Positions 38,019 to 49,063 are shown, numbered from the stretch's first letter. The stretch: DNA of 64,000 bases from Rhodococcus jostii RHA1 (GCF_000014565.1 NC_008269.1:868001-932000), one strand, 5' to 3'. Program-made: numbers and translations. The notes: generated from the letters alone by a model not told the origin.

Positions 38019-39461
38019 CGGCCGGAAGAGACAGGACGGTTACTCAGATCCGTGGCGCCCAACCGCGTATACGAGGCCATATGAACCCCTGTCGACCCCT
38101 CCGGTGACGATGGGCGGCGGCCCGCTCAGCTAGCACGAGTGTTGCGGCGCGCCCTAATCGTTGCGGCGATCGAACGAAGGTCGACGACCGGAAGTTGTTC
38201 GGGTGGAAAGGGACGGCAAATATGAGTCGAGGTTCGGATGTGGTGATCGCGTGGTTAAGTATGTTGGCCAGGCCGTGCACGTGCGCACGGTCGTTGCTCA
38301 TCCGAGTTGCCATCACTCGGGCCGAATTGCGGTCGCTTGCCTTCCGTGCGTACGCGGCGGGTGCCTTCGATGATGATGAGGTCGATCTCGATATTCCGCT
38401 GACGAAGGTGGTTGATGGTTGGAAAGGCGATGACGACGTCCGGCACACAGCGGCAATGAGCTGGCGTCCTGGCATGGCGCACGTTTCCGACGTATCTGTT
38501 CCTTGACTAACTCCAAGATTGATACATCTGAACGCTTCGACGCGATGCGGATTCCAATGGGCAGTCCGCGGCGTGTGTGATGGTGTGACCGCACCACGCA
38601 CGTGTGATGGGCAATATGGTTGCCTTGCAGTCATCTTGCGAGTCGTCAGCGTAGCGGCTGCGCTGCGTGTCTGGTAACTGGCGAAGACGAGGACTCGGCG
38701 GCACCCGGCAGGATGACCCGTGTGACTGATCGTTGATCCAGTCCGCAGCACTCACGATTCAGACGCCGCGATCGCGGAGCCTTTGCGACTAGATTGTGTT
38801 TGAAAGGGGTGGGGGCTGTTGGGGAAGGCGAATGCCGGACTCGACAAAGCTGGCGATTTCGCCGAAGAGGCCTTTTGTGCCCAATGGAATTGGTGACTTC
38901 GTCGCATCAGCGAACTTCTAAACGACTCTCCCGCGAGGAAACTACTGAGAGAATCAATGCACCAGTCGCTTCCATGTCCGACCGCGCATAGAACCCGCTA
39001 TGCTCCGGTGTACCCCTTCGAGCCGGGCGGACCTTTGATCAAAGGGATTGGCGAGAACCCTTGGAATGCACCGTGAATCGCTCGTCGGTCTCCCCGCGTA
39101 TCCGGTCCCTTCTCGATGCCCGCGGGTGTGGCGATATTGACGATACTGAGTTGAGCGTGCACGTCTCAACTCCCTGAGAACTTGACTGTAAAGCCGCTGC
39201 ATCAACTGTGGGTAGCACAGGGTTGACGTCACGTTGCATAGCAACCGCCTGTCCATTGCCGGCCTTGAATTTTGTGTGAGGCTAGCTAACCCGCAAATGG
39301 GCTTGGGTCCGGCCGAGCGCTGAGTAGCAGCGGTTGGTGGCACAGCTAGAACGCTGGCGTGACGCGACCGAGTCGCTCGCGGAAGGCACACGCCGTGGAT
39401 ACGAGAACGACCGTGCATCAACAAGTTAGCGGACAAATGGGCTACGCATCGATTTCCTTCT
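38019..39461. other. About 1.4 kb unique spacer between sqr 2 and osmC 2
   Basis: No supported gene. Frames at 38,195-38,506 (plus) and 38,313-38,597 (minus) are open but have no recognisable motif. At locus 1 the corresponding spacer is only about 0.4 kb and unrelated, so DNA was inserted here or deleted there after the duplication. Confidence 0.4.
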
Positions 39462-39620
39462 CGGCTGACTGGTTTGTGAGCGGACGGCCGAATTGGGGGG
39501 CTTCGGGACGCGAACCATACGGATGCTCGTCGTGCATCGCGCGATACGGAAGCGCAGCGGATTTATTCGACACTCGATGCGCATTGTGACTGTGATCATG
39601 CGTCATGACAGAAGTGATGG

Positions 39621-39650
39621 TTGACACAGGCAGACCAGTCTGCCTACGCT
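39621..39650 (+). promoter_or_regulatory. Operated promoter of osmC 2 (site c)
   Basis: TTGACA (39,621-39,626), 18 bases, TACGCT (39,645-39,650); the spacer holds AGGCAGACCAGTCTGCCT (39,628-39,645). The -10 box is weaker than in copy 1 (TACTAT), so the two OsmC genes may differ in strength although the proteins are the same. Confidence 0.82.
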
Positions 39651-39656
39651 TCGGGG

Positions 39657-39770
39657 GCCTCATCAAATTGCCGGAACTGGCCTCCACCTCCCTCTCGTGC
39701 TTGATGCACTCGAAGAAGCTGTGACACAGCGAAGGTGGAGAGGTTCATTCAATCCACGAACGGGACGCAC
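39657..39770 (+). ncRNA. Structured 5' leader of osmC 2 (candidate cis-RNA)
   Basis: Same fold as for copy 1: closing stem 39,682-39,689 with 39,733-39,740, hairpins 39,697-39,709 and 39,718-39,730. Conserved nearly base for base although the sequence further upstream has diverged. Confidence 0.45.
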
Positions 39771-40301
39771 ATGACCGCAAATGCTGCACTTGCCACGACA
39801 ATTCAGGCGGCCGTCGACCACGTCAAGCAGAATCCTTCTGCCGCAATGGCGACCTTCAAGGCAAAAGTTCTGCAGGACAAGGGGGTGCAATGCTCTGCGT
39901 TCGTGCGCAAGCATCCCGCGATCATCGTCGATGAGCCGGCGAGCCTTGGTGGCAACGACGCCGGCCCGAGCCCCGTGGAGTACCTGCTGGTGTCGTTGGG
40001 CGCCTGCCAGGAGATCCTGTACCAAATCACGGCGAGCATGATGGGGATCGAGCTGGATTCCGTCACCGTGTATCTCAAGGGGAATCTGGACGTCCGCGGG
40101 TTCATGGGAGAAGAAGGGATTCCGCCCGGCTATCAGCAGATCACCTTCGAAACCCGTATCGAGAGCCAGGCGGATGCCAAGGCGATCGAAGCGCTCGTCC
40201 ACACCGTCGAGGCAAACTGTCCGACAATGGACACTATTCGGCGCCCTGTCGACGTCCATGGAAAGGCCTTCCTCAACGGCGAGCCGATCGTCACCGTCTG
40301 A
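39771..40301 (+). CDS. OsmC-family protein, copy 2
   Basis: A 176-residue OsmC protein, identical in sequence to copy 1 (Cys79 and Cys150 as the redox pair). The nucleotide sequence shows several silent third-position changes (for example near 40,017, 40,090-40,100, 40,178 and 40,282-40,300) and no replacement, pointing to purifying selection. ATG 39,771 follows GGGAC. It is divergent from sqr 2 but separated by 1.9 kb. The next gene on the strand is an MFS transporter 390 bases away rather than DUF1326. Confidence 0.88.
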   Translation: MTANAALATTIQAAVDHVKQNPSAAMATFKAKVLQDKGVQCSAFVRKHPAIIVDEPASLGGNDAGPSPVEYLLVSLGACQEILYQITASMMGIELDSVTVYLKGNLDVRGFMGEEGIPPGYQQITFETRIESQADAKAIEALVHTVEANCPTMDTIRRPVDVHGKAFLNGEPIVTV

Positions 40302-40689
40302 TCGTCCGCGCCAGGACCGGTGAATCTCGGTCCGCTTGAATGATTCTTTGCGGGTTACGGATACGGGCGAAACTCGATAGATCCAACAGCCTGAAACCCG
40401 CATTCGGCGAGATTGTCCCAGCAGGACGTGGCACATCCAAACGGATTGAGGGTGGTACGTACTGCCCCTTTGTTTTCCAGGGTTATGGACTAATCGAAAC
40501 TCTTCACTCTATGATAGGCAGTGCGCCCTTCCGGTGATCGATATCACAATGGTGCTTTATGCTGGGCGCAATCCACTACGTCGATACATTCCGACGACAT
40601 CTAGCGGCAATGTTATGTCAGAAGCTCGCAGAGCTCCGGCACTGACATGACTTCCACAACGCCTGACAACCCTTTTGAACGGAGAACGC
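40302..40689. other. Intergenic before the MFS gene
   Basis: Contains no supported gene. AT content is raised around 40,490-40,560, where the transporter promoter may lie. Confidence 0.4.
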
Positions 40690-42138
40690 ATGTCTCGTTC
40701 CAATGCGCGACTACCGGGTGTGGAGACTGCACCGCAGTCACCCAACGCGTCTCAGGTTAAACAAAATACCTCGCTGACGCGGGTGGCCGCCGCCGCCTCG
40801 GTCGGTACGGCCATCGAGTGGTACGACTTCTTCATCTTCGGCACGGCCGCCGCCCTTGTGTTCCCCTATGTCTTCTTTACCGACCAAGATCCGGCGACGG
40901 CAATCCTGGCGTCGTTCGTGACGTTCGCGGTGGCATTCTTCGCCCGGCCTGTCGGCGCGGGGATCTTCGGGCATTTCGGCGACAAAATTGGGCGCAAGCG
41001 AACTCTGGTGTGGACGTTATTCATCATGGGTGCCTCCACTGTCCTGATTGGTCTGCTACCGGGCTACAGCACCGGTACCTTCGGGCTGTTCGGGAATGGA
41101 ATCGGTCTCTGGGCGCCGATCTTGCTCGTGGCGATGCGCTTCTTCCAGGGTTTTGCGGTCGGAGGCGAGTGGGCAGGCGCAGCACTGCTTGCCGCCGAGT
41201 ACGCTCCGCAGGGCAAACGCGGCATGATGACGATGTGGCCGCAGCTCGGCTGCGCCTTCGCCTTCTTACTCTCCTCGGGTACGTTCCTCGTCTTCTCGCT
41301 TATCGCCGGTGCCGGCGCTGCGCTTGACAGCCCATTCATACAGTACGGCTGGCGCATCCCGTTTCTACTCTCATCGGTGCTGGTCATCATCGGACTGTGG
41401 ATTCGTCTCGCGGTCGAGGAGACCCCGGTCTTCCGTCAGGAGGAAAGGCGCATGGTGAAGGACTCAAAGCGCAACCTCCCTTTCCTGGACGTCCTCAAGC
41501 ACCAGTGGAAGGAGATCCTCCTCGCCGGTGGCGCGCTGGCGTCACTGTTTTCCTTTTTCTACATGGGCACATCGTTCCTGACGAATTACGCCACAGGAAA
41601 ACTCGGCCACGATCGCTCGTTCGTGCTCGCGACTGGCGGGGTCGCTGCCATCGTCTTCGGTGTCGCCATCGCAGCGTCAGCCATGTACTCCGACCGGATC
41701 GGGCGCCGCAAAGTTATCGGTACCTCCGTCACGCTGGCCATTGTCTGGTCACTGGCAATGTTCCCGATTCTCGACACGGGCTCGACGACGGCGTTCATCA
41801 TCGTCCTGTTGGTCACACTGATCATCTTCGGCATCGCTTACGGTCCGGCTGGTGCGCTGCTGCCCGAGCTGTTCCAGGCCCGCTACCGGTACACCGGTGC
41901 CGGCTTGGGCTACGCCCTCGCCGGCATCCTCGGTGGCGCGCTTCCACCGTTAGCCGCTTCTCAGATGGTCGCAGCAGGAAATAGTTTCGGCGTCGGCATC
42001 ATGCTCTCGCTCCTGTCGGCGGTATCGATGGCTTGTGTCCTCCTCCTCAAAGAGTCAAGTCGTAACAAGATGTATGTCGACATCGAGCCTGAGCGGGCTG
42101 ACACCGGAAGTGCCTCGGCTGGCGCAGGCATCTCGTAA
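40690..42138 (+). CDS. MFS transporter, metabolite:H+ symporter (MHS) type
   Basis: A 482-residue membrane protein with about 12 hydrophobic helices. SVGTAIEWYDFFIFGTAAAL at helix 1, FARPVGAGIFGHFGDKIGRKRTLV in loop 2-3, RFFQGFAVGGEWAGAALLAAEYAP at helix 5, and YSDRIGRRKVIG in loop 8-9 identify the MHS/ProP-KgtP family of proton symporters for organic acids, aromatic acids or osmolytes. ATG 40,690 is five bases after GGAG. As the first of the MFS, hydratase, CoA-ligase set, it probably imports the acid those enzymes degrade. Confidence 0.9.
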   Translation: MSRSNARLPGVETAPQSPNASQVKQNTSLTRVAAAASVGTAIEWYDFFIFGTAAALVFPYVFFTDQDPATAILASFVTFAVAFFARPVGAGIFGHFGDKIGRKRTLVWTLFIMGASTVLIGLLPGYSTGTFGLFGNGIGLWAPILLVAMRFFQGFAVGGEWAGAALLAAEYAPQGKRGMMTMWPQLGCAFAFLLSSGTFLVFSLIAGAGAALDSPFIQYGWRIPFLLSSVLVIIGLWIRLAVEETPVFRQEERRMVKDSKRNLPFLDVLKHQWKEILLAGGALASLFSFFYMGTSFLTNYATGKLGHDRSFVLATGGVAAIVFGVAIAASAMYSDRIGRRKVIGTSVTLAIVWSLAMFPILDTGSTTAFIIVLLVTLIIFGIAYGPAGALLPELFQARYRYTGAGLGYALAGILGGALPPLAASQMVAAGNSFGVGIMLSLLSAVSMACVLLLKESSRNKMYVDIEPERADTGSASAGAGIS

Positions 42139-42816
42139 CATGTGTCAGTGTGATACCGGGCAACGCGATCACCTGAGAAGCAGATCCGCTGGTAGACAGA
42201 TACCAGGACATCATCACCACACGCTCGCCGTTTGGTGGTGTGCTCGATCATCTCCTGGGAAGGTGGGCATCGACCGTGATCACCGCGGCGATCAAGTTGA
42301 GAACGCCGACCTAATCCTGGCCCCTGAGTCGGGGGATCTCATTTGTCCTCACTGCCACGTCGACTGTCCGACGATGGCGCCACTCGAGTGATCTATCGCG
42401 GCCGGCAGGTGTCGCCGGTTCCCATCAGTCCATGGCTCTACGGACTACTGCTTCGCCTGCAGACGAGATCAACCGACGACCGCAACCGTGCTGAACAACA
42501 GTCGAACCAGATGCGTCTCACAGGCCAGATTGACGCCCGCCGAGCGGCTCGAGGAGACGGGGGAGGCTCGCTCGGATAATGACGTCAGGCAAGCTGGCAG
42601 TGTCGATCCGGCTGGGCCGTACGCTAGTTGTCCATTGGATAATTGCGGCGAATCATGTGGCACCCGCATGGCCGCGGCGGCGGCCAGCATGATCAAGCGA
42701 AGGCGCTGTAATGGTCGCTTGGAGACCGAAACCCATTCTGGTACAGGGGGTATCGACAATCAGAAATATTCGATTTACGATAGGTCAGAATGTCGTCCAG
42801 CGATGAAGGTCACAAC
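42139..42816. other. About 0.7 kb without a supported gene
   Basis: Open frames on both strands are short or lack motifs. The MFS and hydratase genes are thus probably not on one uninterrupted operon. Confidence 0.4.
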
Positions 42817-43599
42817 ATGAATATCTCGACAGTGCCTGTGGCAATTACTCTTTCCGATGGGGTGGGAGTTCTTACGCTCGATAACCCCGCGAAGAGGAAT
42901 CCTCTCTCGGTTCCCGTGATGTCGTTGTTAAACGAAGCGTTACTGGATTTCGCGAGTAATCGCGAGGTGCGGGCGGTGGTTATTCGCGCCAACGGGCCGG
43001 TTTTCTCATCGGGCCACGATCTGAGCGAACTTGTTGACCGCACCCTCGAAGACGAGCGCGAGGTCTTCGGTGTCTGTACGACAATGATGGAGTCCATTCA
43101 GCAGATTCCACAGCCCGTTATCGCTGCGGTCAACGGCCCTGCTGTCGCAGCGGGTAGCCAGTTGGCTTCCTCGTGCGACCTCGTCGTCGCGTCTTCCAAT
43201 GCCGTGTTCGGCACTCCCGGTGTCAAACTCGGCCTATTCTGCTCGACTCCTATGGTCGCGATCAGTCGCGCGATCGGAAGGAAGCGAATGATGCAGATGC
43301 TTTTGACCGGGGAAGTGATCGATGCGGCGACGGCGATGGATTGGGGCCTGGTCAATGAGGTGGTAGATCTAGATCGACTGGATGCGAGAGTGTTCGAACT
43401 CGCAGCGGCAATCGTCAAGGCGAGTCCGCTGACGCTCAGGGTTGGTAAACAGGCATTCTACCGGCAGATTGAGCTTCCTCAATCGGAGGCGTATGCGGAG
43501 ATGGCGGAAGTGATGTCAACGAACGCAATGACCTGCGACGCGCAAGAAGGTATCGAGGCGTTCCTTGCCAAGCGTACCCCGACGTGGACTGGACAGTAA
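42817..43599 (+). CDS. Enoyl-CoA hydratase/isomerase-family protein
   Basis: A 260-residue crotonase-fold enzyme. The oxyanion-hole segments are RANGPVFSSGHDLSEL and NGPAVAAGSQLASSCDLVVASSNAVFGTPGVKLGLF. The SSGHDL form is typical of the ECHDC3-like branch. The glutamates of classical hydratases are not both in place (A/S at the second position), so the reaction may differ from simple hydration. ATG 42,817 is six bases after GAAGGT; ATG 42,790 would add nine residues. It lies between a transporter and a CoA ligase. Confidence 0.85.
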   Translation: MNISTVPVAITLSDGVGVLTLDNPAKRNPLSVPVMSLLNEALLDFASNREVRAVVIRANGPVFSSGHDLSELVDRTLEDEREVFGVCTTMMESIQQIPQPVIAAVNGPAVAAGSQLASSCDLVVASSNAVFGTPGVKLGLFCSTPMVAISRAIGRKRMMQMLLTGEVIDAATAMDWGLVNEVVDLDRLDARVFELAAAIVKASPLTLRVGKQAFYRQIELPQSEAYAEMAEVMSTNAMTCDAQEGIEAFLAKRTPTWTGQ

Positions 43600-44102
43600 T
43601 GCTGCTTTTGGATCCGCCTAACGTTACGGTCGTCGCTGTCGAGGCGGCAGGGAAGACGCGCTGCGCGTAGGTTTTCAGGATTCATCCGATAGTGAGATCA
43701 CTTCGAGCGGAAGCTGGCTACTCCTGGAGCGGCAGGTGCTTTAAGTCTGCAGATGCTCACGTGCGCAGCCTTTAGCAGTATAAGTATCGGCGGTGCGATT
43801 ACGCTCCCGTGTCTTCTCGGTGACTATACCTCGGTGTAAGCTCTGCATGGACGTCGTGGGGTCCTATCGCCAGCGCAAGGTATTGCGCGCTATGCGCTTC
43901 ACTAGTTCACTCTCGCCGGCACCGACACTGTGTTGAGCCCCACAATCAACTTCTGCATACCGCTTCCAGCACTGCGTCGATTCCGCAATCGACCGACGCG
44001 TTGTGGGTGGGTCGTTCCGGGTGCTGCAGGCGACAGGAGCTTGCTTGGCAACAGCCCAAACCTAGTGACACGTACTATGTCCATTCCCAAAGGGGTACAG
44101 TT
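43600..44102. other. About 0.5 kb without a supported gene
   Basis: No frame with ribosome binding site or motif. Confidence 0.4.
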
Positions 44103-45602
44103 ATGAATCTGGCAGCGAACCTGCACCGTTCTGCCCGGCTCCACCCGGACCGCACAGCACTGTCCTGCGGTGACCGAACCATCAGCTATACGGAATTCCT
44201 TCAACTGTCACAAAGGATTGCAGGAGTGATCAGGGCTAGTGGGGTTAGACCTGACACAACGATTGGACTTGTGTCCAGCAACGTGCCTGCCTTCCCTGTC
44301 GTCTTTTACGGTGCGCTTTTGGCGGGTTGCAGCGTGGTTCCACTTAGTCCTCAATTGACGGCAAGAGAGTTAATATACTTCTTCGAGGACTCTGATGCTC
44401 AGATGGTGCTTGCACACTCACCGGATGCTGACGCTGCGGACGCGGCGGCACGACAGATTGGTCTACCGTTACTCCGTGTAACGGGCGATGGTCTACCCGA
44501 GAGCTGGGTCCGCGATACGCAGCCAATTGAGGAAGCCGTACACCGATCCGGTGACGACACGGCAGTGATTCTCTATACCTCAGGTACTACGGGGCAACCT
44601 AAGGGTGCCATGCTTACGCACGATAATTTGAACACGAATGCGTGGACCATGTGCGAAACGATACTTGAATCGGATCAGCACGATGTCATGATCATATGCC
44701 TGCCACTATTCCATGTATTCGGCTTGTCGTGCGGAATCAATGCAGCGGTGGTTGCTGGTGCTGAATCCGCCTTGGTCCCGAAGTTTGACTCCAGTGTCGT
44801 TGCCGATCTCATTGGCTCCAAGGGAGCCACTCTCTTTGCGGGGGTCCCGACGATGTACAGTGCCATGCTCAATGATCCAGGCACTCATGAGCTGTCGAGT
44901 CTGAGAGTATGTCTCTCGGGAGGTGCGGCTCTTCCATTGGAGGTTCTTCACGGCTTCGAACGTCGATACGGAGCAACAATTTACGAAGGATACGGACTGT
45001 CTGAGACTTCACCGGCGGCAGTATTCAACAGGCCATCGATCGAACGTAGGGAAGGTTCTGTCGGATTGGCGGTGCGAGGGACCGATGTTCGCATCGTCGA
45101 TTCGCAGGGAGTAGGAGTGGCTCACGGGGTTGTGGGCGAGATCGTGATTCGAGGCGAATGTGTGATGGCTGGATACTTCGGTCGGCCGGAGGCGACGGCG
45201 GAGGCCATTCCGGATGGATGGTTCCGCAGCGGTGATCTTGGCCGGATGGACGAGGACGGCTACCTGTACATAGTCGACCGGAAGAAGCAGATGATTATTC
45301 GCGGCGGATACAATGTTTATCCACGCCAGATCGAGGAAGTGCTATACGAGCATCCCGCGATTCGGGAAGTTGCGGTGATCGGACTCGAGCACTCCCGGTT
45401 GGGTGAGGAGATCGGAGCGGCAGTGGTGATCCGCGAGGGATTTGAATTCAGCCAGGCTGACGTGCAAGAATTTTGCAGGGAGCGGATCGCAGGATTTCAG
45501 CGCCCCCGGCATATCTGGGAAGTACGCGAGCTCCCTAAGAACGCTGTGGGAAAAATCTTGCATCGAAGTATCCGACCACCGGTCGGTCTTACCGTCGAAT
45601 GA
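44103..45602 (+). CDS. Acyl-CoA ligase (class I adenylate-forming)
   Basis: A 499-residue AMP-forming acid:CoA ligase. Motifs: ILYTSGTTGQPKGAMLTHDNL (P-loop), YEGYGLSETSP (acid-binding), GWFRSGDLGRMDEDGYLYIVDRKKQMIIRGGYNVYPRQIEE (hinge) and the catalytic lysine in PKNAVGKILHR. It is closest in pattern to fatty-acid and aryl-acid ligases. ATG 44,103 follows AAAGGGG. Codons are less GC-biased than in the carboxylase block, suggesting foreign origin. Together with the hydratase and the MFS transporter it suggests import and CoA activation of an unsaturated or aromatic acid; the substrate cannot be read from sequence. Confidence 0.9.
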   Translation: MNLAANLHRSARLHPDRTALSCGDRTISYTEFLQLSQRIAGVIRASGVRPDTTIGLVSSNVPAFPVVFYGALLAGCSVVPLSPQLTARELIYFFEDSDAQMVLAHSPDADAADAAARQIGLPLLRVTGDGLPESWVRDTQPIEEAVHRSGDDTAVILYTSGTTGQPKGAMLTHDNLNTNAWTMCETILESDQHDVMIICLPLFHVFGLSCGINAAVVAGAESALVPKFDSSVVADLIGSKGATLFAGVPTMYSAMLNDPGTHELSSLRVCLSGGAALPLEVLHGFERRYGATIYEGYGLSETSPAAVFNRPSIERREGSVGLAVRGTDVRIVDSQGVGVAHGVVGEIVIRGECVMAGYFGRPEATAEAIPDGWFRSGDLGRMDEDGYLYIVDRKKQMIIRGGYNVYPRQIEEVLYEHPAIREVAVIGLEHSRLGEEIGAAVVIREGFEFSQADVQEFCRERIAGFQRPRHIWEVRELPKNAVGKILHRSIRPPVGLTVE

Positions 45603-46134
45603 CAATTCGGCCAGATCATGGCCGGCTCGTCCGACGTAGTATGTGTCTCGGCTGGATGTAGCAATCTGTGTTGCACGTTGTAACGCGGGGTATATGAGTT
45701 GTCTCTCTGGTCGGATTCCAGCTGCCGTGGAGGTCATCCTGTGAACCGATGATTCCACGGTTCAACACTTGGCAGCCGGCGAGTCTGACGAACCTCTGAA
45801 TACTGCAGAGTAGTTGGGCAGTAACGAATGACTCAATGCTCGCAGAGCGGTCAAGTGCACCCCTAGCATCCCGAATGCTGTTCTGTGGCCGAGAGACTGG
45901 GAACCGAGGACGAACAGCACCGGGGCGCATGTGCAGATTTCATCCTGATGAGTGGACCGTTCGACAGAACCGCTGGCGGGCCTCCGATAGTTGGACCACG
46001 TCGTTATAGAGTCGCGGTTGTGTGAGTTCAGTCGATCTCGCACCCGTCCACCGGCAGTTCAGGGCGGTTGACCTGTTGTTAAACAGTGCTGCAGAATATG
46101 ATAATTCGAGTGAAGAGATTCCTGGAGGCTGTAA
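45603..46134. other. About 0.5 kb without a supported gene
   Basis: Nothing recognisable on either strand. Confidence 0.4.
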
Positions 46135-46716
46135 GTGAAGTCGCGTTTCCCCTTATGCCCCCTCGCTGAATTGAGCGGTCTTCCTGATGACGTCGCGGCC
46201 AGCATTCTCAAGATTCAGGAGAAGTCTGGGTTCGTTCCCAATGTGTTTCTGATGCTCGCTCGCCGACCGGCGGAATTTCGGGCGTTCTTCGACTACCACG
46301 ACGCGATCATGTACCGCAGCGAATCGTCTCTCACAAAGGGAGAACGGGAGATGGTCATCACCACGATCTCCGCAGACAATCACTGTCTCTACTGTGTTGT
46401 CTCGCATGGTGCCATCCTCCGGGTGTATGAGAAGAATCCGATTGTCGCAGATCAAGTTGCGGTGAACTATCGGCATGCGGACATCACTCCTCGGCAGCGC
46501 GCGATCCTCGATTTTGCGGTCAAGGTCAACAAGAGTGCATGGGAAATCGCCGACTCCGACTTCGAATCTTTGCACCATTATGGCCTTGACGACGAGGATG
46601 CCTGGGACATTGCAGCTATCACTGCACTATTCGGTCTGAGCAACCGCATGGCCACTGTTGGCAAGCTGGAGCCGAACCTCGAGTTCTACATTCTTGGCCG
46701 TACCCCCAGGGATTGA
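46135..46716 (+). CDS. Peroxidase-related (AhpD/CMD-like) protein
   Basis: A 193-residue helical protein of the carboxymuconolactone decarboxylase/AhpD superfamily, peroxidase-related subgroup. The redox motif Cys84-x-x-Cys87-x3-His91 (HCLYCVVSH) is intact, preceded by LTKGEREMVITTISADN. Members of this subgroup reduce hydroperoxides with a CxxC site. GTG 46,135 follows GGAGG. It is followed by relics and may be the last functional gene of the MFS/ligase cluster. An antioxidant role parallels the OsmC proteins elsewhere in the window. Confidence 0.85.
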   Translation: MKSRFPLCPLAELSGLPDDVAASILKIQEKSGFVPNVFLMLARRPAEFRAFFDYHDAIMYRSESSLTKGEREMVITTISADNHCLYCVVSHGAILRVYEKNPIVADQVAVNYRHADITPRQRAILDFAVKVNKSAWEIADSDFESLHHYGLDDEDAWDIAAITALFGLSNRMATVGKLEPNLEFYILGRTPRD

Positions 46717-47360
46717 GTGCCGCAGAGGTGCAGTTCCGACTCTGCGCTTTGTTCGGCCGGAATCGGATCTCATGAGGCGCTCGGAAGTGCGGTTGTCGGG
46801 GGCTGCGACCCTGTGGTCGCACCCGGTTTCTGGACCACCGGTTCGGCATAGTCCTACCTGCATTCGATCGTCGACGGGGTTCTCCCGTCTGCCTTACATT
46901 GAGGATGTCGCGGCCGCACGCGAGACCGCACGGCCGTTGCTCGATCCCGTCCAGGTCGATCATCTCGGGCGTACGCTGACGTGTCGCCGTGCTCGACGTC
47001 CGCAATCCGTCACTCTGCAGCGTGCGTCCCGTCGCTCTCTGCACGCACGGAATCTGGCGGGCGAGACGGTTCCCCGATTCTCGGCAGCGGCAACATCCAC
47101 GCCTCCTTCATCGGGGGTGGCGAAGCGATCGCGAGTTACCTTGTCAAGTGCACGATCTCGATCGAACGCCGAGGCCCCGCCGATCCGCTCCTGGTGGGCG
47201 AATTCCACCGTCTGCGCAGCGCCGCCGGAGCCCATAAGCCCTGCTCGCCGCCGAAGGCAAAGGCAACACGGCTGGGTAGCCATCGGTGAGGTGTCCCGCG
47301 CCTTCAACGTCTTCCTGGCGGCGGGCGGCCACCCGGGTGGAGGGATACTTCTCGGGGGGT
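46717..47360. other. About 0.6 kb without a supported gene
   Basis: A long minus-strand frame crosses this stretch (down to 46,960), but its translation here is arginine-rich and looks like a by-product. Nothing else is visible. Confidence 0.4.
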
Positions 47361-47816
47361 TTATAACGTCGGTGGGTTCTCGATCGCGATCATTTCGCCA
47401 CGCGCACACACGTTCTCGGCTGATGCGAGTTCGAGAGACACGGTCACCTTCCGTCCCTCGTGGCTTCGCAGACGTTCGCGGACCGTCAGTTCGACACCCA
47501 TCGGGGTCGGTCTGCGATATTCGACGGTCAAGGTGCCGGTCACGAACCGTAGGAGTTCCTGGCCATCCCCGATCTCGCGCCCTCGAGCGTGCTATACAAA
47601 TGCCGAGGCGGAGTCGGCGCCGTGGCAGTCGAGCAGTGAGGCGATGAGTCCGCCGTAGACATGGCCCGGCACTCCACCCCTGTAGGCGGGTCCCGGCGTG
47701 TATCGCGCCACTGTTTCGTCCTCGTCGAGGTAGCTCACGAGTCGCATTCAGTCGGGGTTGGCCGGCCCGCATCCGAAGCAATGGGCAAAACGCTGAGGAT
47801 AATCGGAAGTGGTCAA
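47361..47816 (-). pseudogene. Hotdog-fold thioesterase (PaaI/4HBT type), broken
   Basis: From a TTG at 47,816 the minus strand reads DYPQRFAHCFGCGPANPD, then a TGA, then in the same frame RLVSYLDEDETVARYTPGPA, GGVPGHVYGGLIASLLDCHG and ADSASAFVY. After a frame change near 47,590 it continues VTGTLTVEYRRPTPMGVELT to NPPTL at 47,361. This is a complete acyl-CoA thioesterase with one premature stop and one frameshift. It would have completed the ligase/hydratase cluster. Confidence 0.75.
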
Positions 47817-47819
47817 CCT

Positions 47820-48780
47820 GTCTGAGACAGTCGTGCCTGATATTGATGCCTGTCAATTGGGGTAGGTCCGGTGCTTGGGGACGGCGACGGAACCGTTCGG
47901 GGTGTTCGGTCCAGATCCGGTCGAGCCGGTCCTGACGGCGCCGACGGATCTCGGCGGCGATACCGAACAACACCGCCGCCCGTGTGTGCCGACTCAGACC
48001 GCCGTGCGGTGCTCGTTCGCATACCGCTACAAGAACTGCTCGGTCCACTCCCGTGCGTGACCGATGCCGTCGAACCGTTCTGGGCAACTCGAGTCGTACT
48101 TGAGTGTTTTGAACAGCGACTCGGAGAACGGGTTGTCATCGCTGACCCTCGGCCGTGAGTAGGTCCGGCACGCGCCCGCCTCGTCGAGGGCGGCGATCAG
48201 GGCATGTGAGCGCATCGACGCCCCGTTGTCGGCATGCAACACCAGCGGCACCCCGTACTTCTCGAACGCGGCAGCGAACATCTGCACCGCTATCTGTGTC
48301 GTCTCGGCGTACTCGATCCGCCAGGCCACCGGGTAACGAGAGAAAACGTCGATTGCCAGATACAGCAAGTACCGGTCCTGCTTGCGCGGCCCCTGGAGCA
48401 TGGGGGTACCTCCCTGCACGCAGTGCTCAGGGGAATGTCCCAGGACCACAACTGACCCCCTTGCGCGGTCGCCACGACCGGCTTCGGTCGCGCGTTGCTT
48501 CCGCCGCGGCGAGTGCGCCGACGATCCCCGGTCAGATTCTGCGACCGGGCGACCCGATAGAACGTCCGCTCGGAGCAGGCCACCAGCCCCTCATCGAACG
48601 AACGCCAATATATTTGCACCACAGACCGATCCGAATTCTCTTCGGCAAGCAGCAGGTCGATGATCGCCCGGCTGATCGACAGGCCGGTGGAAGCGGCGAC
48701 GCCGCAGACGGGCCGGGCGGCATCATCAACCCATAGTGACCGAGTACGAAGCGATCCATCGCGGTGCGGAGGTGCCACCT
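47820..48780 (-). pseudogene. IS3-like DDE (rve) transposase, broken by frameshifts
   Basis: Three frames together restore most of an rve-type transposase. N-terminal part 48,778-48,420: SISRAIIDLLLAEENSDRSV, CSERTFYRVARSQNLTGDRR, ARPKPVVATAQGGQLWSWDI. Core 48,440-48,027: YLAIDVFSRYPVAWRIEYAE, VLHADNGASMRSHALIAALD, SDDNPFSESLFKTLKY. C-terminal part to about 47,820: GLSRHTPAAVLFGIAAEIRR. The catalytic D, D and E are present in these blocks, but the frames do not connect. No terminal inverted repeats were identified. Confidence 0.75.
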
Positions 48781-49063
48781 AAGCATCCGCAATCCGGATT
48801 AGCTGGATGGCGCTGGTGTGACGTCGCGAACTACTTGCCGAGCATGCATGTGTTGGAGGAGAGGTCTCCAAAATCTTGTCGTGCGGGGGAATGCAGATCT
48901 GCCTTCGCGGACTTTCGCAGCAGGTGTGGTCTGTGGGACCACATTGGCGCCTGCATTGTGGAACGCCGGCCCATCGTTTCTGGATGGTTCGGCTGGCAGC
49001 ATTTGATGTGACGGAGCGCACATAACGTGGCATCGCTAACTACGACGGAAAGCAAGGAAGACA

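Larger units (their letters stand above)
39462..40301. repeat. Direct repeat, OsmC segment, copy 2
   Basis: Second copy of 11,467-12,301. The leader from 39,661 to 39,760 is almost identical to 11,661-11,760; coding differences are all silent. Homology stops right after the stop codon, so the DUF1326 gene was not included. Confidence 0.85.

Noticed and set aside
46960-48087. 375-codon minus-strand frame over the thioesterase relic.
   Set aside because: Only its first 90 codons match the transposase C-terminus; the rest runs out of frame through the thioesterase and is arginine-rich.
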